From Usnea hakonensis (taxonomy: Eukaryota > Ascomycota > Lecanoromycetes > Lecanorales > Parmeliaceae), in the NCBI GenBank assembly GCA_013423325.1, contig BLJB01000070.1, positions 124,001 through 188,000 of the forward strand: a stretch of 64,000 nt of DNA, written 5' to 3'. A program made the position numbers and the translations under genes. Numbering within the stretch: the first letter of the stretch is position 1; the number at the start of each line of letters is the position of its first letter. The notes beneath the pieces are model-generated. The model was given only the letters and a program-made list of their open reading frames with translations, was not told where the DNA came from and ran no database searches. Positions 32,365 through 44,308 of the stretch are shown in pieces.

Positions 32365-33384
32365 ATGACACGTCTTCGCTCGAACAAGGAGTATGTCATT
32401 TCCACAGACCAAGTTATAGCGCGTCGACACCCTCCCCGTACTCCACCAAAGCGCCCCAATAAGTTTGTCCTTGCTGCACGCAAACGAAGCATCCGCTACT
32501 TGGAAAAAGCTCAGGAATATCAAGTCTCCACGGGCGAGAACGTCGACACCCTGGGTAACAAACTTAGTTGGCTGCACGCAGAATGGGCAGCTAATCGCAT
32601 TTCCGGCAAAGCCTATCGCCAACTCCGAGACTTGTACAGCAAACGTAATATCAGCAAACCCAGAAATAAGCGCGTCAAACTCGATGACCTAACCGACGAT
32701 TCCAAAGAACAGAACCGCCGGCTTGAGGCTGCATTTGCGCGTGTACCAATATCTGGAGCCGACGCTGGTGATGAGGACTCGGGCGCTGTCTCCGGCAACG
32801 CAGGTGAGATTTCTAGCGTTCGAACCATTCACCTCAATTGATCTCATACTAACAGTCATTGAGCAGTCGAAGAAACAATCGAAAGCACAGCTGACGATCA
32901 ACCTCTTGACGCTGGCTCCGAGGAAACCAACATCGAAATGACTGAGGCTGAGCGCTCATCAGAGGGAGATGGAGAGGGAGCGGCAGAGGGAGAGCCAGAC
33001 GGAGAAGGAGAGGTAGAGGGAGAGGGCGAGGGAGTGGGAGTGGAAGTGGGAGTGGAAGGGAGCGAGGCAGACGAAGACGAAACGGAAGATTCGGAAACTT
33101 CGTCCGAGACCGAGGATGAGAGCTCATCAGAAGGAGACACTATCTCCGAAGAAGATGGGAGCTCCACCCCACAAGCCACCCTCCCAACCACAAGCCGCTT
33201 CGCCACCGACGCCGCCGCTATTGAGGTGGTTCGTGCCCTTGGCTACCAGCTGTCAGAGTACTATGGCGGGGAGCCCGCGCAGGGAGGAGAGGAAGAAGAA
33301 GAAGGGGCGGAGAGGCCTATCAAGGAGGAAGGAGAGGGGGAAGTGTTCATCAAAATGGAGCCAGGTGGGGAAGAATACCCTTGA
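32365..33384 (+). CDS. Hypothetical protein, basic N-terminus and very acidic C-terminus
   Basis: Two exons, join(32365..32803, 32867..33384), 318 residues; the intron is 63 bp with GTGAGA donor, CTAAC branch point and GAGCAG acceptor. The N-terminal half is basic and helix-rich (LAARKRSIRYLEKAQEYQ, GNKLSWLHAEWAANRISGKA), ending in a KPRNKRVKLDD stretch that looks like a nuclear localisation signal. The second half is dominated by Glu/Gly/Asp repeats (EGEGEVEGEGEG-like, 32960-33140) and ends with FIKMEPGGEEYP, which includes a possible SUMO site (IKME). I recognise no domain. The clean intron and long frame support a real gene. It may be a chromatin- or RNA-associated protein, but that is only a guess from composition. 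Confidence 0.7.
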
Positions 33385-33751
33385 GAGCATGGTATAGGTG
33401 TTATCACTACCCGTTTTGTGTGGGGCTACAATAATGTAAATCCCTTTTCGATAGCGGTCGAGGATCTCGCAAGTAGTATCCAAGTATAGTAGTAATCTCG
33501 TGCTTAGGGACGTTACTCTACTGCCTTTCCCATCGACGATGATTTGGGCTGGGGATGAAAGGCGGATTGGTGGAAGAATGTGTGGCTCAAGCCCAGCCTT
33601 GCGGATGGGAATTGAATGTCATAACGAATCACCCTAAATTCTATACTTTTATCTATCTATTCCTCTATTGTATATCGTTGTGCGACGGTCTAGTAAATTG
33701 CTTGAAGTGCAAGACGGTTTTTAAAGGGGTCTGAACCACGCGCGTTCAACG
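33385..33751. other. Intergenic, convergent 3' ends
   Basis: A 367-bp spacer between the acidic hypothetical gene (+) and TRM44 (-). I see nothing in it beyond AT-rich 3' flank sequence. Confidence 0.6.
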
Positions 33752-35743
33752 TCAATGCCCTGAACCCTTTCCCCTCATCAAACCCCTAGCTCCCTCAACC
33801 CATTGCGCGGCATCCGCCTTCTCATTGATCACAACCTCGCTCACTCTTGCTCGCCTCGCATCTATCAAATCTTCTTCAAACTCTGGCATCATAGCTCGAC
33901 CAACGATCCCGACGTTCCTTGTGCTCGGCATCCGCAACATCTCTCTCTCGACCTTATAACCGACCCTAGCGGCTAAATGTGCAACCCAATCGCAGAGGCT
34001 AGAATAAGCCGAGGGTTGCTTTGCTCGCGCGTTCGCATTGAGGTCTTTGAGATTGCCCCGTTCGGGTCCCTCGCCGAACATCTCTTCGTTGTCTGGACAG
34101 GCAATGGCAATGGCTATGGACTTGGATCTGTTGATGTGGGCAGCGAAATAGGAAGGTGCTAGTGCATCGGCGGAGTTATTGTTGAAGACAGAGGGAGCGC
34201 GGAAACGGAGACCAGATAGATTGTGTGAGCAGCATGGAATGGCGAGGAAGGGAGAGGACGAGATAGAGGCCAAGAGAGGTGTCCAAGCGGTCAGCTCATC
34301 TGCATGATTGGAGATGATGAATGTACCCCGGGGAAAAATTCCATTGTGCCACGCTGTAAGGCCGTCCTCGGCTTTTCCCGTTGCGGCTACGGAGAGTCCC
34401 TCTGATAGTATGCCCCCATTGGCATAGATCGGGTACTTGGAGTCGTGCGGTAATTCAAACAACGGTTGCGGGATAAGTATCATTTCTTTCAGCTGGTCTC
34501 GAATTGGTTCGTCAAATGTAGCCCACGTCTTCCGTCTGCGCGCGTCGAAACCCCAGCCGGAGTATCCTTCCCGCAGCAGTGTATCAACGAGCACCCCATT
34601 GCCGCATCCGATATCGACAAAGCCTGGGAAAGCCCCACGATCTTTGATATCGCCGTTTCCGGCCTGGTTGACTGCCTCACTTCCCGCACCGTACATATCC
34701 TTCCACATTTCAATTAAAAAGGCTGCAATGCCCAGATCCTCGAAGACATGCTTGCTTGGCTCTGTCTTCTCGACCCAGCGATCGCATAGTCTTTGAGCAT
34801 GCCTCTGCTTGAGTTCCGTATAAGTGTTCTGGACCCGCTGCTGGGAGAACATTCGATCATGATGCACACGTTTCGTGTAGCCTGCCAAGCGGCCCTGGCC
34901 ATGTTTGTGGATCGTTGACAAAAGGTGCTGACCCGTCCGGAGGAGGCGCGGAGATAATGGGAGAGACTCGGAGGGATACAGGCAATAGTGTAGAGAGATC
35001 GTGCCTTGGGGACTCTCAGAGGACGCCGTCGGGTTCCAGCAGTGCATGTAAGCCAGTGACTGTGCTCGTGGATGGTACCAAGGAATCTCGTCGATGCTAG
35101 CAGCGTGTGGTATATAGATCACAAGGGAGCGCTTTAAGTCACTGGTAGCATTGGTAGATGATTGGAGTAGGAGACATGTCTGAGCGATTGCCTTGTCCAA
35201 TTGGGGATTTCGAGGGACCATGCGCCGGACAATGGTCCTCTTGACCTTGAAGCCTGGAAGCTGACCATCTCGGACATTGTATTCCCGTAACCAATTGTGT
35301 AATTGCGTCTCTTCGCTATCCGACAATTGGACATCGGTGAGCTCATTATTCAAAGAGTCGTAGAGGACATCAGCCCGAAAGAGCAAGCTGGAGTTGATGT
35401 TCGGATTTTTAAGCAGGTTGAGGGAGACAGACTCAAAGACGTCGGGGGGAAAGTGGCATGAATGCTGTAGCACTGGAAGCCATGCTTCGGGCAGACGTTG
35501 ATCGGGATGAATATCAGTATTTTCCGAAGTGAGGTCTTCAGATTCTAATATCTTTGCTGGCATCTGTTGGATTGGGGGCCCAAACCCGTCGTCAAAGCGC
35601 AAGGGCTTTTCCCAGACCCAGAGAAACCTCTTAGCAGCCCGGACTGCCCTATAAGCTTGGCCCCCCCGCGGGGTACCCGAGTCCCGAAACAGGTAGACCC
35701 GAGGGGTAAAGTACGGTAGCTTTCGGGCCCTCAAACCCTCCAT
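33752..35743 (-). CDS. TRM44: tRNA (uracil-O(2)-)-methyltransferase Trm44
   Basis: A single exon of up to 663 residues. The core carries a SAM-binding motif near residue 375 (FVDIGCGNGVLVDTLL, followed by WGFDARRRKTW). Farther on come FIISNHADELTAWTPLLA, FLAIPCCSHNLSG and the C-terminal VGYKVEREMLRMPSTRNVGIVGR, all characteristic of Trm44. The enzyme makes 2'-O-methyluridine at position 44 of tRNA-Ser in the cytoplasm. The N-terminal end is uncertain. ATG 35743 opens the frame, but the first 60 residues look unlike the family and ATG 35563 (MPAKILES) may be the true start. The gene is divergent from GNA1, 138 bp away. Confidence 0.92.
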   Translation of the reverse strand: MEGLRARKLPYFTPRVYLFRDSGTPRGGQAYRAVRAAKRFLWVWEKPLRFDDGFGPPIQQMPAKILESEDLTSENTDIHPDQRLPEAWLPVLQHSCHFPPDVFESVSLNLLKNPNINSSLLFRADVLYDSLNNELTDVQLSDSEETQLHNWLREYNVRDGQLPGFKVKRTIVRRMVPRNPQLDKAIAQTCLLLQSSTNATSDLKRSLVIYIPHAASIDEIPWYHPRAQSLAYMHCWNPTASSESPQGTISLHYCLYPSESLPLSPRLLRTGQHLLSTIHKHGQGRLAGYTKRVHHDRMFSQQRVQNTYTELKQRHAQRLCDRWVEKTEPSKHVFEDLGIAAFLIEMWKDMYGAGSEAVNQAGNGDIKDRGAFPGFVDIGCGNGVLVDTLLREGYSGWGFDARRRKTWATFDEPIRDQLKEMILIPQPLFELPHDSKYPIYANGGILSEGLSVAATGKAEDGLTAWHNGIFPRGTFIISNHADELTAWTPLLASISSSPFLAIPCCSHNLSGLRFRAPSVFNNNSADALAPSYFAAHINRSKSIAIAIACPDNEEMFGEGPERGNLKDLNANARAKQPSAYSSLCDWVAHLAARVGYKVEREMLRMPSTRNVGIVGRAMMPEFEEDLIDARRARVSEVVINEKADAAQWVEGARGLMRGKGSGH

Positions 35744-35881
35744 ACAAACAATCTCCGCCTTCAGCTGCTCAGGTAGCTTTCCAGCAAACCTTCAACCATC
35801 AATGTCAATTATCAACTCTAAGCCTTAGCGCACACCGACCCAGCTTCCATATACCAACAAACCCCCTTCCTGCCCGCCATC
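35744..35881. promoter_or_regulatory. Shared divergent promoter of TRM44 and GNA1
   Basis: Only 138 bp separate the two divergent starts, so both promoters must overlap here, or TRM44 starts at 35563 and the spacer is 318 bp. No TATA box is apparent. This is inference from spacing. Confidence 0.5.
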
Positions 35882-36752
35882 ATGTGGCAGTCACCAGCAG
35901 CCACCACCGGCAACGAAAACATGTCCCACTCCACCCACGGACCACTCTTCTCCCCCTCCCTCATCTCTCCAGACGTCACCTCCGCCCTCCCCGAAAAATA
36001 CACCATGCGTCCCTTGCAACGGTCAGATTACAAGGCTGGCGTTCTGGACGTCCTCAAAGTCCTCACCACGGTAGGCGACATCTCGGAGCAAGCGTGGACG
36101 GAGCGATATGACTGGATGGCGCAGCGGGGGGATGAGTACTACATACTGGTGGTGTGCGACGGGGAGGGGAAGGTGGTGGGCACGGGAAGCGTGGTGGCGG
36201 AGAGGAAATTGTGAGTGTGGGGGCTTGTAGGGCCGTCGATGGCATGGCATGCGCTGATCTACCCGTTTCGGACAGCATACACAATCTCGGCTTGGTGGGC
36301 CACATTGAAGATATCGTCGTGAACAAGGATCAACAAGGAAAGAAGCTAGGCCTTCGCATAATAGAGGCTCTGGACTACATAGCTGAGAAGGTTGGGTGCT
36401 ACAAGGTCGGTCCTCGTCTATTCTGGTCTGCGCTCAGCTGGGCTTGGATTCAATAGCCTGCGGCGCCGTCTCCTACTGTCATTGTCTAGACCAAACATCA
36501 CCCACCTTCTCTACGTCCCTACCAGACATCCCACCTTCCCACCACCATCCCCCACTCCTCCCACCCTTCACTCCACGCTATCACCCTCCCAAACCCCACA
36601 TCCAACGCCACATTTTCCAACTCCAAGTCTTCTCAAGCTGACAATGTCCTCAACAGACCATTCTCGACTGCTCCGAAACGAACGAAGGCTTCTACGTCAA
36701 ATGCGGCTACAAGAGGGTCGGACTGGAAATGGCACACTACTACGATAAATGA
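35882..36752 (+). CDS. GNA1: Glucosamine 6-phosphate N-acetyltransferase
   Basis: Three exons, join(35882..36210, 36276..36405, 36657..36752), 184 residues; introns are 65 and 251 bp and all frames close. Signatures are YTMRPLQRSDYKAGVLDVL, DEYYILVVCDGEGKVVGTGS, and HIEDIVVNKDQQGKKLGLRI (acetyl-CoA binding, with the Gln-x-x-Gly-Lys loop). The third exon gives TILDCSETNEGFYVKCGYKR and ends EMAHYYDK, as in yeast Gna1. It acetylates GlcN-6-P in the cytosol, an essential step towards UDP-GlcNAc for chitin, N-glycans and GPI anchors. The second intron (251 bp) is long for this window and C-rich. Confidence 0.95.
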
Positions 36753-37448
36753 CTACCCGGTCACGGCTCACGAAGAGGGAAGCTTTGAGATACCTGGTAT
36801 ACGACGATATCGGAATAGCTAGGCAGGCGTGGTCGTGATGGAAATGGGTCTGATTTGACACTTTGGCTAGAGGACGCTGGATGTTCCTGTGTGGTAGTAC
36901 ATCTTGAATATGAAGAGTCGCTAGCTTTCTCAGGTGTCCAAAATCGCGGCGGATGGAAAAGTGCCTTGGAATATGTGGGAATGGATAGGTAGGCATTAGC
37001 CATGGAGAATTGAACTTTACCAATCACAGTGGTGCTACAGATCTCCAATGGTTCAGTCATCTTTGCTGCCTAAGCAGATGCCGTCCGATAAGATGTTCTG
37101 TATATTTCAATCCATCCATTACTTTGAAATTTGGTGTATCTACAGCGCAAGCAGCCTCCAAAGGTATCTCTAAGCTCCAACACAGCAGCGCATTTCCCTG
37201 TCCTTTCGTCCAAAGCGCCGTCGCCAAATAGGGTATAATAAATCAACGCCGTCTAGGCGCTATCTCTTGAGCAGAATGTAGAAATGATAGCACTTGATTA
37301 GCTTGAAAGCCAGGAAATAGAAGGAAAGCATGTGCAAATGGTGTGCCTGAAAGTAGTAAGTCGACGCTATTCGGCCGAGCGTCTCCAGTCAGCGGTGCAT
37401 GCGTGCCACATGTCAGACTCAATGGAACGTTATGGGGGACGTATGCAC
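36753..37448. other. Intergenic, convergent 3' ends
   Basis: 696 bp between GNA1 (+) and the RGS-protein gene (-). Several short frames occur on both strands without coding features. Confidence 0.6.
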
Positions 37449-39094
37449 CTAGTAGTAGTTGCCTTTTGGGAACGCACAAAAAATTCCCACGGCAATCGCA
37501 GTGATGATCAGCCCGCCTCCGAGGGCTTGACAGAAGATGGTGTCCTGAATTTGCCGAAGCGCCGGCTCTTGAATCCAGACCTCGCGATCAAAGACTTTGC
37601 GGATGATGTTACGTTTCTCGTATTTGGCCACCCAAGGTTCGTCTTCGTAACTATTGGCGCTGCCGAGAGTGTCGAAAGAACCTTTGCCCAATTCTATCGA
37701 GGACCTGTCATCGTCTTCGGCAAAAAGCTCCCATGGGCGGAGATGGCGGTGGTGCATGCCGTGGAGGACCTGGGAGGAATCAGCAATTGCAGTTTGCAAG
37801 GTCTGGGAGTGTACTTACAACACACATGCCCTTCCACGCAGCAATCAGTGTTGCGACACCGATCATGAAGCCAATGGCTGAAAGTACTCTCCAACCTCGA
37901 CCAGCGTTACTGAGACAGATGAGAATGGCACAGATGATTCCACCAATTATGCCGGCAACACCAAGACCACGGGCGAAGATGACCCGAGGTGTATTGCCGT
38001 TGCAAATGGTCCAGCGGATAAAATTGGGGTGGGCTTGATGACGTAGAGACCATTCAATTGTGTGGACAACGACTCGGAAGGCTGTAGGATGAGTAGTATT
38101 GGCCAAAGCGTGCAGCAGAGTCGTCCGCTCCTTCGCCGAGAGGTTCAGCTGGCGAGGTGCACCATCGGCTATGTAGATGGCAATTATGCGTGCAATTTCT
38201 TCTCGAAACGGTTGGATTGTGACTGTCGAAACGTAAGCGATATATCACTCAGAAACGAAGAACAAAGGCTCACATGGCTGCCATTTGAGGTCAGCTCCTT
38301 GAAACGCGCCTGCAGTCTTCGTCTGGAAAGACTGGGTATTGGAAATCAACGTAGAGCAGCTCTCGCTAAAAGGACGATCCGATGGAGCTTCACTCTGTCT
38401 GTATGCTTCACCATTTGGGGTTCTTGGTGGCGTATTGAAAGGATTGCCTTTCACCTCGACCACACTAGCGATTGGTGGAGCAAAATCTGTGCCTTTAAAC
38501 GCAGCTGCAGTCTCGGGACTGATTTTCTGCTTGGGTCCTGGTGTTCCCTGCATTCCCTGTGCGTCCATCTCTGCCTGTTCTGCAGACCATTCTGGCGCAA
38601 GGGCACGCTCATTTGGAGGAAGAGCACTGAATCGCTTGAGGTAGTCACGGTACCAGAGATAAAATTGGAGGTTCTCGGCGGAGTGTTCGATGTAAATTAG
38701 GTAGTTCATGAAGTCGCGCGCTGTACATGGCTAGAAGGTGGTACGTCAGCCAAGCAGATCACATGGGTCTAAGCATGAGAAAACAGGTAGATATGTAATA
38801 TAGATGCTGGTCACTTTGCGGCTTCAAAGTCTTGCTGATCCAGTAGAGTGATGTTGAAGCCTGGACTACATGGATGGAAGAAGAGGGAAGTCGACTTACC
38901 GGGCAAGTACCTCCAGTGATGATGCGGTCAAAGGACAATGCATCAGGGATACCGAAAGCCATGCCTCCCGAGCCTCCAGAGACTTGAGAGTCAATGGAGG
39001 TCTCGCCAATGGATTTAGCCCTCTCATTCCCCAGGACGGAGGAACGAGCAGAGTCGACATGAGGGGGACGACGGTATGTGAGAGAGTAGACCAT
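37449..39094 (-). CDS. RGS-domain membrane protein (Rax1-like)
   Basis: Four exons: complement(37449..37769, 37819..38222, 38274..38730, 38900..39094), 458 residues, with the frame closing at each junction. Exon 2 opens with an RGS-type start (CTARDFMNYLIYIEHSAENL, then FYLWYRDYL). The RGS-like region is split by a long Pro/Ser-rich insert and resumes in exon 3 (IQPFREEIARIIAIYI ... LHALANTTHPTAF). C-terminal hydrophobic segments follow (GVAGIIGGIICAILICL, VLSAIGFMIGVATLIAAW, ALGGGLIITAIAVGIFC), about three membrane spans. The architecture of an N-terminal RGS fold plus C-terminal membrane helices matches the Rax1 group, involved in polarity and bud-site marking in yeast and in growth and stress in moulds. 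The start is ATG 39094; an upstream in-frame extension lacks a better candidate. Confidence 0.82.
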
Positions 39095-41402
39095 ATCTGC
39101 TGATGATGGAAATGTGTAGACCAAGACTTCCAGACACGAAATTGGTCGAGTGGGCAACGGACCGTGAGGGAAGGTGGTGGGTAGAAATAGAAATAGGAGG
39201 AAAGACTCTGGAAAGATGTTTCTTGGAGGAAAATTAAGATTGAGGTCTTTGACTTTGTGAAGTTGATCAGAGTTCTCCGGCTCAAGATTGCATTAAGAGC
39301 ATAGATCAACCGGTATACAAAGAGCTACAACTTGGACGTTGTAATGAACATAACATGAATCCACTACTTTACTTAGTGGGATATGTGACATCTAGCGTGA
39401 GAAGCGTCAGCTTATGATACGTCCAGAAAGGGCAATCTAGGAAACCGCAATCCCGTCTTAGGGGTCATGAACCATGGCTCAACGGGAAGACTAAGCAAGA
39501 GGTTCCCAATAGCGAGGATCGGTAGGCATATGTCGACTTCATTACTACTGTTTGATACCGAGATTTTGCGGGAAAGGCAAAGGAACGGCAGAAGACTGCG
39601 GATGTCGCGTGAAGGTCAGCATCAACGGGACAGCCAAAGGAGATTGTCTCTTGGTGATGAGGATGCACTCCAATGAATTCCATCATCCATGTCGCCCACG
39701 ATCCTTGCATCTCCATGCGGCCATGGCCCATGTACTGTCATGTACTATTGACAGCTTAAGTTGTCCGAGATGAAGCGTGGGGCCTAGTGCATGTTGTGGA
39801 CTTGTGGCGCTGGTAGAGTGGAGAGTCTCGACTGCTCGGAGATTATTAATTTCAGGATAAGCATCTACTGGTCAGTCACATAATTGCGCCAAGTAAAAGT
39901 AGTTTGTGAGGAAAAGCAAAAGGCAGATCATCATCTTGTGTACTACCTTACCTAGTCTCAAAAGTTAGATACTTTAGCTCACTCTTAGGCCACGATTGCC
40001 GTGCCCTCGGTAGCTCTGTGATACGGTGATACCCGTCTTTTTAAGCTACCTTACAGGTGATGGCGTACTTGAGAAAAGCATCAACAGCCAAGGACATTCA
40101 TTACCTAATAATTCCTGCCTCTACCGTCTGAGCTTGCCGAATATTCGCATTATCCCCTGTCTCTTGTCTTGTGCCTGCTGTTCCCAAGAGCGCTTACAGA
40201 AATTGGTGGCAATATAACATTCTTCAATTTTAGCCACTACGTATCAGCCAGCTCTCACACTGCTTTTCAATATCGTAACCTCTCTTTCAGCTAGCACGAG
40301 AATAGACAAACCCATGCGGGTCTGTGTGTTTGGTGCTCGCGGACAGCAATTCTTTTTTCATCCAATGTTGAGCATCCGATTCCGATATGGCAAGGAGCCA
40401 AATTGTCTTCCATGACTTGATGTACTGTTTTGTTATTCCACAAACCTTCTTCACTACACTCTCATCTCAAGCGTATACGATAATTTCCAGTCACTTAGCC
40501 CAAATCAGAGCTTTTGATTTCTCGGCGTCGGAGTTGCTAATGATATTGATAGAGGCTTTGCACAACCGCTTTGTGAACACGAACGTCATGCACAGTTTGC
40601 TACATGGTCGGCATCGGCCGAGGTCGTCGCTCTTTGGGAAACTGCTGAGAATGCCGCTTTTCTTTCTGGACGCTCTAGAAACAACTTGGAATCTCTTGCT
40701 GGTCTACATGGCTAACTTAGTCTATGCCTCATAGACCCGATCAGAGAGATATAGGATGTTGTCAGTCTCCCGGCAGGTTTCTACAAGTGATCGGAAGAGT
40801 AGGCTAATGATAAAGTAGAAATATCAGGTTGACCTATTGTTGGAGAAGATCGTTTAGGATGAAATGTCTTATACGATCAGACAAATGGATGACTTCTACA
40901 AAAGCGCAAAGGTTGAGCTTGAATGTGCTGGTGCTCAGCCCCAGGTACTACCGTAATCGTCTCTGATCTCTAAAGGTAACAATCTTTGAAGTTGGAAGTT
41001 AGAAATAATATAATCAACGACCTAGCGACTGCAGACAATCGAGCCATGAAAGCTTCTTCTATGTCTACATATCACCAATCGTGTACTCAATGTTCAATCG
41101 TTCAAGTGTTCTTCCATCTTGTGTCTTGAGATGAATCTTCTGGCCATTGGCGTCGCAATTCACGGAATGTCAGCCTCGTGGATACCCAAATACCACTGCA
41201 CAGTGGCATTATCGACAAACAAAGAGGCAAGCCGACACCTTTGAGCCTGCTAGGGCGTAATTTGCTTTTTCCCAGTAAACACTTTTGTTTCCTTTGTCTC
41301 GGCATGACATCGTGAGGCATTACCTACAAAATTTGCTTCAATGTTATCCACCACATCTCAACATCCTAAGGACATTCATTTCACATAACTTGAATTTTCA
41401 TC
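39095..41402. other. Intergenic, no gene seen
   Basis: 2.3 kb. The proximal part should carry the promoter of the RGS gene. Open frames such as 40387-40734 (+, 115 codons) and 39465-39731 (-) have no domain or splice support. ACCTTACCTAG and similar short motifs occur near 39945. Confidence 0.5.
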
Positions 41403-42348
41403 ATGGCTGTCACCAAGCATTCCCAGACACGCAGAGGCATCAAGAAACCCCACCTATCATGGCCGAATAACACTGCGGTGGGCCCAAGTCATCCACGTCT
41501 CAAACTTCTCAAAAAGGCGACTCACAACCGTCATAACACCCGCATCTCTAAATTGTCAGCTAGCTCAGGCCATAATGCGCCAGAGCCCAAGGACGACTTG
41601 CCCCTGCATTCCCAAGCTTCACGAGCCTCTGGCTACTCAAGGCACAAAGCCCACAAAGGCGCTCATAGATCACAACAAGAAACCAAAAAACCAAAAGTTT
41701 CGGGCCTACCGCCCAAGCAGAACGAGAAGTCCGGGGCTCAGCAGTCAATTTCTCACGCAACGCAGCTACCCAAAGCTTCACAAGGATCAAGCAACTCGCC
41801 GACAGACAAAAAGGCAGCCGCAAAATCTCACGAGAACAAACACATAAGTAATATCTCACCCCCATCCGTGCTCACATCAAAAACAACCCCAAACTGACCT
41901 CTGCCCAGTACCAGCCAAAGGCATCGACTGGCCGGCCTACGAACGCGCCAAAGCCCTCCGCCTAAAGCAAATCCGCATCTGGGTCCACTCGCTCCACCAA
42001 TCCCACCGCATCGTCTCCTCCGTCGCCAAAGAACTCATGGCCTACTACGGCAGCGAAAAATACGGCGACCACCCGTCCGCAAGCAGCCTGTCCCGCCACG
42101 CGTGGCAGGCGGTGAAGCTCTGCGAGCACGAGTTCGGAACGGATTTGATGTGGGGGATGGGGTTGGGGGAGAAGGTGTGGGGGAGTGAGCATGGGAAGGT
42201 GGAGAAGTTGATTGGGTTGAAGATGAAGGGGGAGGGGAGAGGGTCGCCGGCGGTGGGGACTGTGGGGGAGAGCGATTTGAGTGATTCTGAGGATGGGAAG
42301 GGTGGTGCTGGAGTGGAGGAGGATGTTGAGATGGGGGAGGCGGTTTGA
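41403..42348 (+). CDS. Hypothetical protein, basic N-terminal half
   Basis: Two exons, join(41403..41847, 41909..42348), 294 residues; the intron is 61 bp (GTAATA...TGCCCAG). The first half is Ser/Lys/His-rich and disordered (KKATHNRHNTRISKLSASSG). The second half looks folded: IDWPAYERAKALRLKQIRIW, SHRIVSSVAKELMAYYG and SRHAWQAVKLCEHEF suggest an alpha-helical domain. It ends in an acidic Gly/Glu-rich tail. I recognise no family. The frame across the intron and the contrast between disordered and helical halves support a real gene. Confidence 0.68.
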
Positions 42349-43491
42349 TGACGGGGTTTGTAGTTGAAGTGTCGCTTTGCGAATGCTAGGTTGAGGGATG
42401 AATGAGGATGATTCGATGGTAAGGTAGAAATCTTATCAATCGTCAGCAGCAGTTCAGGGGGAATGGCCTCTTCGTTTCCATCTCAGAGAATTCCGGACAA
42501 GTTAAATGCAATGTTCTTTCGATAATTTGTCTAATCATCATGACCATTTCAACAGCATATCTCACAGCCCATCCAGGATAGACTAAAAGGCAACCACCCC
42601 CATCTCCCCGCACCATTCCATCAAACCCCTCCCCCTTCCCCCAACGTCAAAGAAATTCCCCAGTTCCCATTCCCAATCCGCAGTTCCGACTCCCCGGACT
42701 TTTATAACGCATCTACACGTCCCTCACACACAAATCCCCTCCAAAACACACACAAATCATAATCCCCCCAAATCACTAACCTCCCCAACTCCCCAAACCA
42801 TCACGCTCTGAATGGTACCAACCCAACTCGACCCGTCATACTTCCAATGAACCTTTAAGAAGAAGCCTAAGCAATTCCATAATACGAGTAGGCGTCGATA
42901 AGATACCCTTCTCACCCGGATGTCTGATGATATGACATGACTAGAAAGCTAACAGGGTATTTAGCGTGCAGATCGCATCGCTTCGTATCGTGTCTGTGCC
43001 AATTTGATGGAGGGAGGGGAAATGGCGTGTGGTGGGGAGGGGGCGAGATGAAGGATGCGCTGGTTTGGTTAGGGAAGGGGAGGGTGGAGGTTGGGGGTGG
43101 GAGTGGGGTTGGAGGGGAGGATGGAAGGTTCTTGGGAGGTGAAGGGCGGTGCGTCTGTGGAGGGAGCTGAGGGGTTGGTGGTGTTGGTTCTGCGGGTGGT
43201 GGTTTGAGAGGGACGGGGGGGTTTGGTTGTTTAGTTGATTGATGGAGAGATTGTGCATTGGGTAGTACGGCCTTTTGCTGTTGGATGTATCGTCGGTCGT
43301 CAGGGGCGACGCATACATGAGGGTAGGGAGAGACAAGATAGACAGCACAGCAAATCTTCAACAGAATAGCATTGATCGTTGCCATCGACGCAAAATGCTT
43401 GATGTCATGACCCTATCACCAACTATCAAACCATGACAGCTTTCGACCAGGAACCTTTATCGCAAGCCACGCTCCTCCTCTCGTCCCGAGC
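42349..43491. other. Intergenic, strongly strand-asymmetric
   Basis: 1.1 kb between two convergent genes. 42590-42800 is C-rich on the + strand and 43005-43220 is G-rich. A Pro-rich minus frame (42912-43385, 157 codons) with an ATG lies in the G-rich part, probably a compositional artefact in the 3' flank of the eL24 gene. Confidence 0.5.
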
Positions 43492-44308
43492 TCAACGAGT
43501 CTTTCCAGATGCCTTACTCGGTACCCCCTTCGACCCCATCTTGCTCTGAATCCTCCCCGGCTGGCCTCTCGCCGCTCCCGCCGCGCTCTTCGCCTTCTCA
43601 GCCTTCTTTTTGCTCTCGGCCGTCGCTTTCTTCTCCTTGCCCTTTGCAATCGCCTCCTTGCGTGCTGCTTCGCGGGCCTCGGGACGTTGTGAGCGGCGGT
43701 CTTTGATGAGTTCGAGGGGTGCGCCGACGATGCCTCGCTGTTGCTTTACGGTGCGGCGGGTACGCTTTTTTGTGGCTTCCTGTAGGTGGATGGGGGTGGT
43801 TAGCGGGTTGGAAAAGGAGAAAGGAGGGAGCTGGATGTGGTTTGGGAGTGGTGCGGGTGGAAGTTGGATCGTGGGACTGGAAAGGCTCTAGGACAGCCGG
43901 TGGGCCTTGGCATCTCCAAAGGACGAGCAGCCCAATTTCATTGAGACGATGTCAACTCGAACTCACCTCTGTGATACCCTTCTTATGCTGCCTCCGGAAT
44001 AATACAGTCCACGCAATGCGACGAGGGTTCTTGCGCTGTAGGAAAAGGGACTCGGTTTTGCCGTTCTGAAAGCGAAATATCTTGCTGTCGCCGCGGATAT
44101 AAAGCTTGCCCTAGGTAATACAAACAGCTCAGCCAGTTTCCTTGTCAATCCTCTTTTCCATATAGATGTGAAAGTCGTGCTGCTGCTGTTCGGGATTATG
44201 TAGAGCGTGGCGTAGCCCTGGGGCAAGCTAAGGAGATGGACTTATGAAAGAATATACCTTTCCAGGGTAGATCTTCTGACCGCTGAAGGTGTCGTCGTAG
44301 GTACGCAT
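43492..44308 (-). CDS. RPL24: 60S ribosomal protein eL24
   Basis: Three exons: complement(43492..43779, 43967..44110, 44258..44308), 160 residues. The protein starts MRTYDDTFSGQKIYPGKGKL and continues IRGDSKIFRFQNGKTESLFL and RRIAWTVLFRRQHKKGITEE, the zinc-ribbon-like N-terminal fold of eukaryotic eL24. It is followed by a basic Ala/Lys/Glu/Arg-rich tail that sits at the subunit interface. The early introns, the first after codon 17, are typical of fungal ribosomal protein genes. Both introns use GT-AG with the frame intact. The assignment is certain at family level. Confidence 0.96.

Noticed and set aside
42912..43385. 157-codon Pro-rich minus frame with an ATG and hydrophobic start
   Set aside because: It lies in a strongly G-rich segment where all three minus frames are Pro/Ser-rich, and it overlaps another long frame; most likely the 3' flank of the eL24 gene.
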